Positions 1 through 8,891 of a stretch of DNA of 64,000 nt are shown in pieces. Each line of letters starts with the position of its first letter. The stretch's first letter is position 1. The notes beneath the pieces were generated by a model. It worked only from the letters and a program-made list of their open reading frames with translations, was not told where the DNA came from and ran no database searches. Position numbers and translations under genes: made by a program. Source of the stretch: Streptomyces yatensis. Lineage in GTDB: Bacteria > Actinomycetota > Actinomycetes > Streptomycetales > Streptomycetaceae. The stretch spans positions 5,332,001 to 5,396,000 of the forward strand of contig NZ_CP072941.1 of the NCBI RefSeq assembly GCF_018069625.1. Direction: 5' to 3'.

Positions 1-844
1 TCTCCTGCCGCTCCAGGGAGAGGTGGTCCCAGGTGTCCAGCAGCATCCGGATGCGCCGGACGACCGCGTAGGAACCGCCCGCCATCCACGCGGGCTCGCC
101 CTTCTCCGGTACGAAGATCCGCCGTTCGAAGTCGTCGTCGGCCGGCTTGGGGTTGTTGGTGCCGTCGATCTGTCCCATGAGGTTGCGGGTGGTCATGGGG
201 CGGTCGGTGGCGCCGGGGGTGCGGTTGAAGCCGTTCATCTGCCAGCGCAGCCGGGCCGTGCCCGCGGCCTCGCGCTGCAGTGCGCGCAGCGCGTGGAAGC
301 CGACCAGCGCGTCATCGGCGCCGATCTGGATCCACAGATCGCCATTGCTGCGCTTGGGGTCGAGCTCGTCCGAGACGAAGTCGGGCAGCGGAGCGAGCGC
401 CTCCGGCAGCTGGTCGTCGAGTCCCGCCTTGCCGAAGAAGGTCCGCCCGAAGCCGAAGGTGACCGTAAGGGACGACGGACCGGCATCGAGCGCGATCCCC
501 GTGTCGTCCGGCGGGGTCTCGCCCGCCATCAGCTCCTTCGCCGTTCGCGACCAGCGGCGCAGCAGTGCGGCGGCCGCCTTGCGGTTCGCACCGGGCGCCA
601 GGTCGAAGGCGAGCAGATGGCCGTGGCCCTGGAGAGGGGTGGTGATGCCCGCCTGGCGCCTGCCGTGGAAGGGCACGGCGGTGGCGCCCAGGGAGCTGAG
701 GGGTTCGGGTACCTCCCGCGTCGCCTCGGACGCGTAGGCACCGGCGGCTCCGCCGGCGACCAGTCCGGCCGCGCCGGCGGCACCCGCCGAGCCCAGCAGA
801 CGCCGCCGGGAGATGCCGGACGAGGGTGCTTGCTCTGTCGTCAT
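1..844 (-). CDS. Dyp-type haem peroxidase (EfeB-like), Tat-exported, 3' end outside window
   Basis: Haem-dependent dye-decolourising peroxidase, probably the exported EfeB/deferrochelatase class. The N-terminus has a clear twin-arginine signal (SRRRLLGSAGAAGAAG) and an Ala-rich hydrophobic stretch. The signature GxxDG appears as GQIDGTNNPK, followed by FVPEKGEPAWMAGGSYAVVR, a pattern typical of the family's distal haem side. About 281 residues are visible; the C-terminus lies beyond base 1. The ATG at 842-844 overlaps the TGA of the upstream CopC-CopD gene in an ATGA, so the two are probably translationally coupled. In streptomycetes such Dyp genes sit beside copper chaperones, and a Cu/haem role at the cell surface is inferred from these neighbours. 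Confidence 0.9.
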   Translation of the reverse strand, partial: MTTEQAPSSGISRRRLLGSAGAAGAAGLVAGGAAGAYASEATREVPEPLSSLGATAVPFHGRRQAGITTPLQGHGHLLAFDLAPGANRKAAAALLRRWSRTAKELMAGETPPDDTGIALDAGPSSLTVTFGFGRTFFGKAGLDDQLPEALAPLPDFVSDELDPKRSNGDLWIQIGADDALVGFHALRALQREAAGTARLRWQMNGFNRTPGATDRPMTTRNLMGQIDGTNNPKPADDDFERRIFVPEKGEPAWMAGGSYAVVRRIRMLLDTWDHLSLERQE

Positions 845-2988
845 TGCGCGACTTTCACGTTCCTGGTCTCCGTCACCTGGTCGATGTCGGAGGTTCGTAC
901 GGTCAGGGAGAGCTGCCAGGTGCCGGCCATGGGGAGCTGGACGGTCTTGGCGCTCCAGTGCCCGGTCGAGAGGCGCTCGAGCGGGATGCGCAGCGGCCCG
1001 ATCCCCTTCGACTTGAGCGTCAGCGACAGCTTGACCTCGGGGACGTCCACGGGACGGTCCGCCAGGTCGGTGGTGAAGACATGCAGCGCGTTGTCACCCG
1101 GCAGAGCGGGTTCGATCATGACAACGGCCTTACCGCGGCCGCTCTTGGGGCCCGTGTTATAGGGGACGAGCACGCTCACCGGGTCGACGTTCAGCTGGCC
1201 GCCGGGCTTGGTGGCCGGGGCGCTCGCCTGCTGGGTCTCGGCCCGGCCGGGCTGGGTGCCGCTCAGCACGGTGGCCACCGCCAGCAGCACGACGGCCACG
1301 ATGGTCTCGGCGATCACCGACCGGCGCAGACCGCTGCGCTCGCGGTCGGCGTCGCGCTCCCGCAGCGTGGCGGTCTTGTCCTTGGCGGCCCGCTGACGGG
1401 CGAGCTGGGCGGCGCGTTCGGGATCGTCGGCGTTGGTGTCGTCAGCGTCGCCGGCACCGTCACCGGGCTTGTCTCCGGACCCGGTCTCGGCGTCGGCAGG
1501 GGTGTCGACCGTCGCGTCGGCAGCGCCGGTACGGACCGGCCGCGCGGCCTTCACCGCGGCCTTGGCCTCAGCCTTGGTCCCGGCCTCCGCCTTGATCCCG
1601 GCCTCAGCCTTGGTCCCGGCCTCCGCCTCGGCCTCCGCGTCCGCCTCGGCCTCCGCGCCTGTCTCCTCCGCCGCGTCCGTCTCCTCCGCCGCGTTCGCCG
1701 TGGCATCCGTAAGGCGGCCGGTCCAGCGTCGCGACATGGCCGCGATGCCCAGGAGCACCGCCACCAGACCCATTTTGACCAGCAGCCATCGCCCGTACTC
1801 GGTGTCGGTCAGCGCCCCCCAGGAGCCCACCTGCCGCCACGACTGATACAGCCCGGTGACCACCAGGGCGACGACCGACCCGAAGGCCAGCCGCGAGAAG
1901 CGGCGCACGTCCGCCCGCCCGATCGGCTCACCCGCCCGGAGCGTCACCGCGAGCGAGGCCAGACCGCCCAGCCACACCCCGACCGCGATCAGATGGATCA
2001 TGTCCACCGGCATGGCCAGCTGCCGCTGGAGGCCGACCGAGGCGTGCTCGGCCATCGCCCAGGTCGCGGAGAGGCCCACCGCCATCACCGTGCCGCCGAA
2101 GCCCAGCCCGAAGGCGAGGTCCTGGCGGCGCCGCGCGTCCGCCTCCCGCTCCCCGGTGCGACGGGTGTACGAGCCGAAGAGGACGGCCAGGAAGACCGCC
2201 GCCGCGCCGAGCAGCAGCAGCCGGGACAGCAGTGCCGCGCCCGGTTTGGTGGACAGCACATCGCCCAGCCGGCCGAGGTCGAGGATCCCGCCGATCCCCT
2301 CGCCGTCGGTGTACGGCCCGCGCAGCAGCAACAGCAGCAGGCTGGCCGTGAAGACCGTCACCCAGCCGCCCACGGCGATCTTCCGCACCGGGCGGGAGGA
2401 CCGGCAGAACCCGGCGAACACACTGCCGCCGACCAGGGCCGCGAACCCGCCGTAGGCGGCGTACCGGCCGATTCCGTAGAGCGTGCTGACGGTGCTGTCG
2501 GACGCCTCGCCCGTGGGCACCTTCGCCGTGGTCTTGGACGGGGCGCCGATGGAGAAGGTGAACGCGCCGCTCACCGGGTGGCTGTCCTCCGAGACCGCCT
2601 TCCACGCCACCGTGTAGGTGCCGTCCGGAAGCCCGGAGTGCAGCCCGGCGGCGGCGGTCGACGACTTGCCGCCGACATGGGCGGTCTTCCCGGTGTCCAC
2701 GCGCTTGCCCTTGGGGTCGAGCACGCGCACCGAGTCGCCGGAGAGCAGCACGCCCTCCGAGAAGTCCAGCGTGACCTCCCTGGGCGCGGTCTTCACCACC
2801 GAGCCGTCGGCGGGGTCGGTGGAGGTGAGCGCGGCATGCGCGGACGCGGAGCTCGCGCCCACGCTCAGCGCGCACAGCAGCGCGGCGAGCAGGGTGCCGC
2901 AGATCGCCATCAGCCGCCGGGCGGTCGCGGTGGTCCGGGAGGGGGTCGCGGTGGGCCCGGCGGGGGCCAGGGAGGTCAGCGAGGGCAT
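841..2988 (-). CDS. CopC-CopD fusion copper resistance/import protein
   Basis: A 715-residue membrane protein. An N-terminal signal segment is followed by a CopC cupredoxin-like domain starting at the mature AHAALTSTDPADG, whose first His is the usual Cu(II) ligand; a second ligand region reads SEDSHPVSG. A CopD domain with several membrane helices follows. After it comes a cytoplasmic, acidic/Ala-rich low-complexity stretch (AEETDAAEETGAEAEADAE and further), then a last helix and a C-terminal extracellular beta domain (about residues 590-715) resembling YtkA-like modules. It lies between the Dyp peroxidase and the PCu(A)C gene. Family knowledge supports copper binding and transport across the membrane; direction of transport cannot be told from sequence. 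Confidence 0.9.
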   Translation of the reverse strand: MPSLTSLAPAGPTATPSRTTATARRLMAICGTLLAALLCALSVGASSASAHAALTSTDPADGSVVKTAPREVTLDFSEGVLLSGDSVRVLDPKGKRVDTGKTAHVGGKSSTAAAGLHSGLPDGTYTVAWKAVSEDSHPVSGAFTFSIGAPSKTTAKVPTGEASDSTVSTLYGIGRYAAYGGFAALVGGSVFAGFCRSSRPVRKIAVGGWVTVFTASLLLLLLRGPYTDGEGIGGILDLGRLGDVLSTKPGAALLSRLLLLGAAAVFLAVLFGSYTRRTGEREADARRRQDLAFGLGFGGTVMAVGLSATWAMAEHASVGLQRQLAMPVDMIHLIAVGVWLGGLASLAVTLRAGEPIGRADVRRFSRLAFGSVVALVVTGLYQSWRQVGSWGALTDTEYGRWLLVKMGLVAVLLGIAAMSRRWTGRLTDATANAAEETDAAEETGAEAEADAEAEAEAGTKAEAGIKAEAGTKAEAKAAVKAARPVRTGAADATVDTPADAETGSGDKPGDGAGDADDTNADDPERAAQLARQRAAKDKTATLRERDADRERSGLRRSVIAETIVAVVLLAVATVLSGTQPGRAETQQASAPATKPGGQLNVDPVSVLVPYNTGPKSGRGKAVVMIEPALPGDNALHVFTTDLADRPVDVPEVKLSLTLKSKGIGPLRIPLERLSTGHWSAKTVQLPMAGTWQLSLTVRTSDIDQVTETRNVKVAQ

Positions 2989-2994
2989 CGGGTG

Positions 2995-3486
2995 TCAGTC
3001 CTTGGGGCGGTACGTCGTCGGCTCGACCGGGACTTTGATCTCGATGGGGTCGGATGTGGCGAAGTGCAGGGTGAAGCTGACCTTCTCACCGACCTTCGGC
3101 CGGTGGGAGAGGTTTGTCAGCATCAGATGATCTCCGCCGCTGGACAGCTCGACCCGGTCGTTGGCCGGGACGTCGAGCGAGCTCACCTGTTTCATCCGGG
3201 TGCCCTGGGTGGTGTGCAGGGTGACCTCGGAGGCGAGCGGAGTGGTGACGGACGTCAGCTCGTCGGCGCCGCCACCGGCGTTCCGCACGGTCAGATAGCC
3301 CGCCGCCATGTCGGTCAGGGGCGGCTGGGAGACATAGGCGCCGGTCACGGACAGCTTGGGGTCGCCCCCGCCCTTCCCGCCGCCGCCGTCGCCCGAGCAG
3401 GCGGCGAGCGCGGCGGACAGACCGAGGGCGAGGACGGCGGCGGCCGCCTTACGGAGGCCGGGAACGCCAGGGGCCGCCGCTGTCAC
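2995..3486 (-). CDS. PCu(A)C-family periplasmic-type copper chaperone lipoprotein
   Basis: A 163-residue predicted lipoprotein: a GTG start, hydrophobic stretch and lipobox LAAC near residue 30, then a Gly/Lys-rich linker. The body has the PCu(A)C pattern of a His and Met (HTTQGTRM) followed some 20 residues later by an H-x-M (DHLML), the family's Cu(I) ligands. These chaperones deliver copper to the Cu(A) site of cytochrome oxidase together with SCO1, which is the next gene upstream. The GTG overlaps the SCO1 stop codon by 4 bp (GTGA), which decides the start and suggests coupling. Confidence 0.88.
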   Translation of the reverse strand: MTAAAPGVPGLRKAAAAVLALGLSAALAACSGDGGGGKGGGDPKLSVTGAYVSQPPLTDMAAGYLTVRNAGGGADELTSVTTPLASEVTLHTTQGTRMKQVSSLDVPANDRVELSSGGDHLMLTNLSHRPKVGEKVSFTLHFATSDPIEIKVPVEPTTYRPKD

Positions 3487-4145
3487 GGGTTCCGCCCCTC
3501 GATGATCTTCGGCAGATCCTTGGCGTAACGATCCGCCGTGGCATCCGTCGTGTAGATCCAGTGACCCTTGTCGTCCTTGGGCGAGAAGCCGATCACCTCG
3601 GCGCCGTGGCTGACCGTGATGCTGCCGTCCTTCTCCTTCTTCGGCTTCTCGATGAAGATGCCCAGCGGCCGCGCGGCGGCCTCGATGGTGTTGAAGTCGC
3701 CGGTCAGGCCGACGAAGTCGGTGCCGCCCTGGGCGTCCAGCCAGGAACGCATCCGCTTGGGGGTGTCCCGGGCCGGGTCGGTGCTGACGAAGACGACGCG
3801 CAGCTTCTCCCGCTCCGCCTTGGGGAGCTTCTTCACGGCGAGGGCGACGTTGCTCATGGTCAGCGGGCAGACGTCCGGGCAGTGGGTGTAGCCGAAGAAG
3901 AGCAGGGTGGGCCGGCCCTTGGTCTCCTTGAGCAGGTCGTACTTCTTGCCGTCGGTGTCGGTGAGGGCGAGGTCCGGCTTGGCCTTCGCCTGGTCGAGGA
4001 CGATGGCCTGCCCCGACTTCTGGCCGCCCTTGACCTCGGCGGCGGCCGCGTTGTCGCCCTTGCCGCCGCTGTCCGAGCCGCCGCAGGCGCTGAGGGTGAG
4101 CGCGGCGGCGGCGACGATGGCGGTGGCCAGGATTTTGGTGCGCAT
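3483..4145 (-). CDS. SCO1/SenC-family copper metallochaperone (lipoprotein)
   Basis: A 220-residue thioredoxin-fold lipoprotein for Cu(A) assembly of cytochrome c oxidase. It has a signal with lipobox LSAC, then GYTHCPDVCPLTM containing the CxxxC copper ligands, and a C-terminal His in ITVSHGAEVIGF fitting the third ligand. The start MRTKILATAIVAAA was chosen because it gives a compact signal peptide and follows a purine-rich AAAGAGAA stretch; an in-frame ATG 32 codons upstream has no signal-like sequence after it. It overlaps the PCu(A)C gene by 4 bp. Confidence 0.92.
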   Translation of the reverse strand: MRTKILATAIVAAAALTLSACGGSDSGGKGDNAAAAEVKGGQKSGQAIVLDQAKAKPDLALTDTDGKKYDLLKETKGRPTLLFFGYTHCPDVCPLTMSNVALAVKKLPKAEREKLRVVFVSTDPARDTPKRMRSWLDAQGGTDFVGLTGDFNTIEAAARPLGIFIEKPKKEKDGSITVSHGAEVIGFSPKDDKGHWIYTTDATADRYAKDLPKIIEGRNP

Positions 4146-4289
4146 GGAGCTGTTCTCCAAAGAGAGAAGTGGTTCGGTGGCGCGCGGGGGCGGCGGACAC
4201 GGGCGTCCGCCGCCCCCGCCGGGATCACACGGCCGGTTCACGACCGGTGGTCACCGGCGGTTACCCGCGTACGGTCGGGTGGTCGACGG

Positions 4290-5045
4290 TCAGGCGGAGC
4301 GGCGGCGGCTGACGACCACGCCGTAGGCGACACCGGCGGCGCCGATGACGATGCCGACGATGCCCAGCACCCGGGCCGTGGTGTCGCTGCTGTCCTTGTC
4401 GTCGGAGGAGTCGGCCGAGGCGGAGTTCTCGGCGCCGGCCTTCTCGGAGCCGCTGTCCTTGCCCTGTCCGGAGGCCGCGGCGGCGTCATGGCCGTCCGAG
4501 CCCTCGGCCGGGGCGACCAGCTTGAGCACCGGCGCCGGGTTCTCCGGTTCGGCGGCGCCCTCCTTGGGCTCCTCGATCCAGCGCACGACCTCCTTGTTGT
4601 CGTACGTCTGGAGCGCCTTGAAGGCGAGCTGGTCGGCGTCGTCGGGCAGCTGGCCGACCGACAGCGGGAACTGCTGGAACATCCCCGGCTCGATCTTCCC
4701 GCCGGACCAGGTGACCTTGGTGACCGCCTCGCTGATCTTCTCGCCGTGCATCTCCATGGGCTTGGGGAGCTTGGACTTGGTGACCTTGACGTCCCAGCCG
4801 GGCACCGGCTGGGGCATCACCGAGGCGAGCGGATGGTCAGCGGGCAGGGTCACCTCGAGCTTGACGGTGGAGGCGTCGTCGCGCTCGTTCGGCACCTTGA
4901 AGTTGATGGTGCTGTAGCCGCCCTTCTCGGCCTCGCCGGGCTGCACGCTGACGTGCGCGAAGGCGGGGCCCGCGGCGAGCAGCACCAGGCCGCCCGCGGT
5001 GAGGGCTCCGATGACCGGCAGACGGCGAAGAGGCATGGCGTTCAT
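4290..5045 (-). CDS. YcnI-like (DUF1775) secreted copper-binding protein
   Basis: A 251-residue protein. The signal peptide ends in AGPAFA and the mature protein begins HVSVQPGEAEKGG, where the N-terminal His is the known Cu ligand of YcnI proteins. The DUF1775 beta domain follows (STINFKVPNERDDAST, WSGGKI, FPLSVGQLP, VVRWIEEP). It ends with a low-complexity Ser/Asp/Ala linker, a single membrane helix (ARVLGIVGIVIGAAGVAYG) and RRR, so it is membrane-anchored facing out. It lies 144 bp from the SCO1 gene in the same direction, completing a copper-trafficking cluster. Confidence 0.9.
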   Translation of the reverse strand: MNAMPLRRLPVIGALTAGGLVLLAAGPAFAHVSVQPGEAEKGGYSTINFKVPNERDDASTVKLEVTLPADHPLASVMPQPVPGWDVKVTKSKLPKPMEMHGEKISEAVTKVTWSGGKIEPGMFQQFPLSVGQLPDDADQLAFKALQTYDNKEVVRWIEEPKEGAAEPENPAPVLKLVAPAEGSDGHDAAAASGQGKDSGSEKAGAENSASADSSDDKDSSDTTARVLGIVGIVIGAAGVAYGVVVSRRRSA

Positions 5046-5141
5046 GTCAACACTCCAGGGACAGGAATGATCAGATGGGTGGGCGCGCGTGCGGCGACGT
5101 CGCGGCCACCCTCCGGTCCCGCTGGAGGAGTGTCGCGTCGG

Positions 5142-5957
5142 TCAGGCCGCGAGGTCGCAGGCCGGCGGTCCCCGCCTGATCACGCTGTGCTGGAGGACGA
5201 GGGCCGTCGTCCCGCCCTCGTCCCGATCGGCCGTGCGCGGACGGCACGGCCCGCCGTAAGGCGCTCCCGAAGGGGCCAGGAGCACCCGTACGAGCTTCAG
5301 GGCGGCGCGCAGCGCCCGTACGAGCGCGGCCTCCGCGACCCCGCGCGCCCCGTCCACCGACAGCCGCACCGCCCGCCATACGGCCATCTCGCCCCGGCGC
5401 AGCAGCCAGCCGATGGCGAGCGCGGCGAGCAGATGGCCCAGGGTCATGGGCAGTGACGGCAGCAGGCCCGCCATCCCGGCCGCCCGCTCCGCCGGGGCGG
5501 CGGACGACGGCATGGTGTGCGGGCTGTGCGCGGCGGACGGGTCGATGCCCGCGTGCGCGACGATCCGATGGGCCGTGGTGGCGTCGAGCCGTCCGGGGCC
5601 CGACGCGCACAGCAGCCTGGCGGCCAGGCCGATGACGTGGCCCTGGGCGGCGTCGGCCCGCTGGGCGGCCTCCTCGGCGGCCGTCGCCCGGTGTTGCCCG
5701 AGCGCGAAGAGCGCGTGCAGCGCGAGCTGCCCGACGGCCAGCAGGGCCGCTATCCCGGGCAGCGACCGCTCCCGCCCGGCCAGCGTCAGCGCCACCGTGA
5801 ACATCGCCGCGCAGCCCACGCCCACCGTCCACAGCGGCACGGTCGCGCAGGAGGCCAGCACGTGCCCCGCCGCGGACAGCACGACGCAGACCGCGGTGAA
5901 GACCGCGGCCCGCAGCATTCGCAGATCGGCGCCGGCACGGGCGACAGGGGAAGCCAT
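5142..5957 (-). CDS. Conserved integral membrane protein, function unknown
   Basis: A 271-residue protein with about four hydrophobic helices: near residues 15-38, 43-62, 70-95 and 175-200. Between the third and fourth is an Ala/Gly/His-containing loop. I do not recognise a family. I chose the ATG giving MASPVARAGADLR because it places the first helix close to the N-terminus; an in-frame ATG lies 21 codons upstream. It follows the copper cluster on the same strand, and its loop has several His residues, so a metal link is conceivable but not shown. Confidence 0.72.
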   Translation of the reverse strand: MASPVARAGADLRMLRAAVFTAVCVVLSAAGHVLASCATVPLWTVGVGCAAMFTVALTLAGRERSLPGIAALLAVGQLALHALFALGQHRATAAEEAAQRADAAQGHVIGLAARLLCASGPGRLDATTAHRIVAHAGIDPSAAHSPHTMPSSAAPAERAAGMAGLLPSLPMTLGHLLAALAIGWLLRRGEMAVWRAVRLSVDGARGVAEAALVRALRAALKLVRVLLAPSGAPYGGPCRPRTADRDEGGTTALVLQHSVIRRGPPACDLAA

Positions 5958-6158
5958 GGCGGCGCCATCATCCCACTGGGTGGGCGCATTCCCTACGGCG
6001 GGTGGGGCGTACCGGCGCACACCGGGACAGGCCCATACACCGGTTCGCGCATCGAGCGCGTCCGCCGAATGAGCGGAGTCACGTTGATAAGACGCTTACG
6101 GACCATGGACCCAGGCAATACGTAACGGTATGTCGAGCCGCGGCCGGGAGGCTGGAGC

Positions 6159-6662
6159 ATGAGCATCTGGTGGTCACTCCATTTGCCCCGCGAGGCGGCG
6201 AGCGTTCCGCTCGCACGACGACTGCTCCTCGGCACCATGGAGACGGCCGGAGTCGATCCGGAGATCTCCTACGATCTGTCGGTCGCCCTCTCCGAGGCGT
6301 GTGCGAACGCGGTGGAGCACGGGGGTCGCGACGGCACGGGCGGGGATTATCGAGTCACGGCCTATATCGACGGCGACACCTGCCGTATCGAGGTCACCGA
6401 CTCCGGCCCCGGCTTCGCCGGACGCGGCACCGTCCGCCGCGAGGGCCGCACGCGGAACGAGCGGCGTCCGGCGGGCGCGCCGAGACCACAGCAGCCGCGC
6501 AGTCCGGCTCCGCCACAGGCGGAGCACGGGCGGGGGCTTTTCCTCATCGAGGCTCTCACCGACCATGTCCGCTACCGGGACCGTCCGGGGCGCGGCGGGG
6601 TGGTGGTGAGCTTCGACAAGATCCTCAAGTGGCGTGAAGGGGCGCTGCTGAGGGCGTCGTAA
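6159..6662 (+). CDS. RsbW/SpoIIAB-like ATP-binding protein (anti-sigma type HATPase)
   Basis: A 167-residue GHKL ATPase. The N box reads ALSEACANAVEHG, the G1 box IEVTDSGPGF and the G2 region HGRGLFLIEAL. Between G1 and G2 lies a Pro/Arg-rich insert of about 30 residues. Streptomycetes carry dozens of such single-domain ATPases; some are anti-sigma factor kinases, most are uncharacterised. No anti-anti-sigma gene is adjacent, and the partner is unknown. It stands alone, followed by the convergent MocR-type regulator. Confidence 0.85.
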   Translation: MSIWWSLHLPREAASVPLARRLLLGTMETAGVDPEISYDLSVALSEACANAVEHGGRDGTGGDYRVTAYIDGDTCRIEVTDSGPGFAGRGTVRREGRTRNERRPAGAPRPQQPRSPAPPQAEHGRGLFLIEALTDHVRYRDRPGRGGVVVSFDKILKWREGALLRAS

Positions 6663-6703
6663 CCGCGTCGTAGCCCTTCAACGAGCTCAGGGCGTCAGGC
6701 GCG

Positions 6704-8215
6704 TCAGGTGGCCGTCTGTTCGGTCCGGTCGATCTGATCGGTCTGATCGGTCTGGTCGGGCGGCAGGGCGCGGCACAGCGCGTCCAGCGCTCCCGCGAAG
6801 GAGTGCTCGGGCGGGGTCGCGTAGCCCACCACGAGCCCGTCGGGGTGGGGTGCGGTGGCGTCCGGGTGGCGGTAGCCGCCGAGGCCGTCGAGCGCCAGCC
6901 CCTGCCAGGCGGCGGCGCGCAGGGCGGACCGCTCGGTGCTGGGCGGTAGCTCCAGCACCGCGTGCAGCCCGGCCGCGATCCCCGAGACGCGGACATGGGG
7001 CGCGCGTTCGGCGAGGGTGGCGACGAGCTGATCGCGCCGACGGCGGTAGCGCTGGCGCATCCGGCGCACATGGCCGTCGTAGCCGCCCGATTCGATGAAG
7101 TCCGCGAGGGTCAGCTGGTCGATGACGCCGGTCCAGCCCTCGCGCTCCCCCTTGGCGGCCAGCACGCGGTCGACCAGCTGGTCCGGCAGGACCATCCAGC
7201 CCAGCCGCAGGGCCGGGGAGAGACTCTTGCTGACCGAGCCGAGGTAGAGCACCCGTTCGGGGTCGAGGCCCTGGACGGCGCCCACCGGACGGCGGTCGTA
7301 GCGGAACTCCCCGTCGTAGTCGTCCTCCAGGACCAGACCGCCGCTCTCCCGCGCCCAGGCGACGGCCGCGGCCCGCCGCTCGGGGTGCAGCGGACCGCCG
7401 GTGGGGAACTGGTGGGCGGGGGTGAGCAGGGCCGCCCGTAGGCCGTCGAGGGCGGTCAGTCCCTCCGTAAGGGCGCCATCGGCGTCCAGCGGAAGCGGGA
7501 TCGTACGGATCCCGGCGGAGCTCAGCAGCGAGCGGTGGAACGCCAGGCCGTAGGACTCCACGGCCATCCGCGGACGCAGCAGCCGGGTGCCGCTCAGCAG
7601 CCTCAGGGCGTGCGCGAAGCCCGAGCAGACGACGATCCGGCCGGGGTCGGTGCGGACGCCGCGGGCGCGGGCGAGGTAGTCGGCCAGGGCGCGGCGCAGC
7701 TCCGGGCGGCCGCGCGGATCACCGGGGCCGAACGCCTCATGCGGCGCGGCGGTCAGCGCGCGGCGGGCCGAGGCGAGCCAGGCGGTGCGGGGGAAGGCGG
7801 CGGCGTCCGGCTGGCCCTGCAGCAGGTTGTGCACCGGTCGCGGGGCGGGCCGGGGCGCGCGAGGGCCGCCGCCCGCCCCGGCCGACCGCCCGCCGGGCCC
7901 CCGGCCGGGCGCGCGCCGCCGTGGCGGGGGCGGTGCGGGGCGGGGCGCCACCCGGGTCCCGGAGCCCTGGCGGGCAGTGAGCCAGCCCTCGGCGACCAGC
8001 TCGGCATAGGCGTCGGCGACCGTGTTCCGGGCGATCCCCAGGTCGGCGGCGAGGGAGCGGTAAGGCGGCAGCCGGGTGTCCGGGGCGAGCCGGCCGTCGC
8101 GGATGGCCTCGCGCAGCGCGGTCATCAGGGCGGTCCTGCGGCTGCCAGCGCGGGCGAGCTCCAGATGGAGGTCACTGCCGAGGATCTCCGCCGAATTGAC
8201 CCATGAATCCGCCAT
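6704..8215 (-). CDS. MocR/PdxR-type GntR regulator with aminotransferase fold
   Basis: A 503-residue regulator. An N-terminal GntR winged helix (REAIRDGRLAPDTRLPPYRSLAADLGIARNTVADAYAELVAEGW split by a short wing, residues about 30-95) is joined by a Pro/Arg-rich linker to a fold-type I aminotransferase domain. The PLP lysine motif SVSKSLSPALRLGW and the upstream DDYDGEFRYD are intact, so it should bind PLP. Such proteins often activate pyridoxal synthase genes or a divergent gene. Here the divergent neighbour, 47 bp away, is an AhpD-like gene with an inverted repeat between them. Confidence 0.92.
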   Translation of the reverse strand: MADSWVNSAEILGSDLHLELARAGSRRTALMTALREAIRDGRLAPDTRLPPYRSLAADLGIARNTVADAYAELVAEGWLTARQGSGTRVAPRPAPPPPRRRAPGRGPGGRSAGAGGGPRAPRPAPRPVHNLLQGQPDAAAFPRTAWLASARRALTAAPHEAFGPGDPRGRPELRRALADYLARARGVRTDPGRIVVCSGFAHALRLLSGTRLLRPRMAVESYGLAFHRSLLSSAGIRTIPLPLDADGALTEGLTALDGLRAALLTPAHQFPTGGPLHPERRAAAVAWARESGGLVLEDDYDGEFRYDRRPVGAVQGLDPERVLYLGSVSKSLSPALRLGWMVLPDQLVDRVLAAKGEREGWTGVIDQLTLADFIESGGYDGHVRRMRQRYRRRRDQLVATLAERAPHVRVSGIAAGLHAVLELPPSTERSALRAAAWQGLALDGLGGYRHPDATAPHPDGLVVGYATPPEHSFAGALDALCRALPPDQTDQTDQIDRTEQTAT

Positions 8216-8223
8216 GGAAATGC

Positions 8224-8237
8224 ACCCTACAGAGGGT
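8224..8237. promoter_or_regulatory. Inverted repeat between MocR-type regulator and AhpD-like gene
   Basis: ACCCT-ACAG-AGGGT, a perfect 5-bp inverted repeat inside the 47-bp divergent intergenic region. The position fits an operator for the MocR-type regulator, probably controlling the divergent gene and itself. This is inference from location and symmetry only. Confidence 0.4.
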
Positions 8238-8262
8238 CGCTTAGCGGCCTAATTTCATTCCC

Positions 8263-8823
8263 ATGACGACTACGACAGCGACGACGACGGCGGCGCAGAC
8301 GACGACCACAGCGGCGACAGCGACGGCGGCACAGACGACGACCACAGCGGCGAGGGCGACGGCGACGGCGGCGCGGCAGACCGGACGGGTCGACTTCGCG
8401 AAGGCCGCCCCCAAGGCCTTCAAGGCGCTGATCAGCCTGGACGCGGCCGCCCGCGAGGGACTGGACCCGGCCCTGGTGGAACTGGTGCAGATCCGCTCCT
8501 CCCAGCTCAACAACTGCGCCTACTGCCTCCATATGCACACCACCGACGCCCATGAGGCGGGCGAGAGCGATGAGCGCATCGCCCTGGTGGGGGTCTGGGA
8601 GGAGGCCGGTAAGGGCGGCTTCTACACCGAGAAGGAGCAGGCCGCCCTGGCGCTCACCGAGGCCGTCACACTGCTGCCGGGCGGCGTCCCGGACGAGGTC
8701 TACGAACGGGCCGCCCGGCACTTCGAGGAGCCGGAGCTGGCCCGGCTCATCGCCCTCATCTTCACGATCAACTCCTGGAACCGGATCGCGGTGACCACCC
8801 GCAAGGTGCCGGGACAGGGCTGA
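8263..8823 (+). CDS. AhpD-like carboxymuconolactone decarboxylase-family protein
   Basis: A 186-residue alkylhydroperoxidase-like protein. The active centre reads CAYCLHMHTTDAHEAG, with CxxC followed by His as in AhpD-type peroxidases. The core GRVDFAKAAPKAFKALISLD to the end matches the usual length of about 145 residues. The first 40 residues are an unusual Thr/Ala/Gln low-complexity run made of ACG/GCG repeats, absent from typical family members, so translation may begin further in. Divergent from the MocR regulator, which likely controls it. Confidence 0.85.
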   Translation: MTTTTATTTAAQTTTTAATATAAQTTTTAARATATAARQTGRVDFAKAAPKAFKALISLDAAAREGLDPALVELVQIRSSQLNNCAYCLHMHTTDAHEAGESDERIALVGVWEEAGKGGFYTEKEQAALALTEAVTLLPGGVPDEVYERAARHFEEPELARLIALIFTINSWNRIAVTTRKVPGQG

Positions 8824-8891
8824 GAACGCACGGTGGGGAGCGGCGCCGCCGCTCCCCACAGGATCACGTGATCACACGATGAGCCGCCGCC

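Noticed and set aside
826-3528. 900-codon plus-strand frame over the copper genes
   Set aside because: Antisense frame without any domain; the minus-strand genes have signal peptides, copper motifs and coupled starts.
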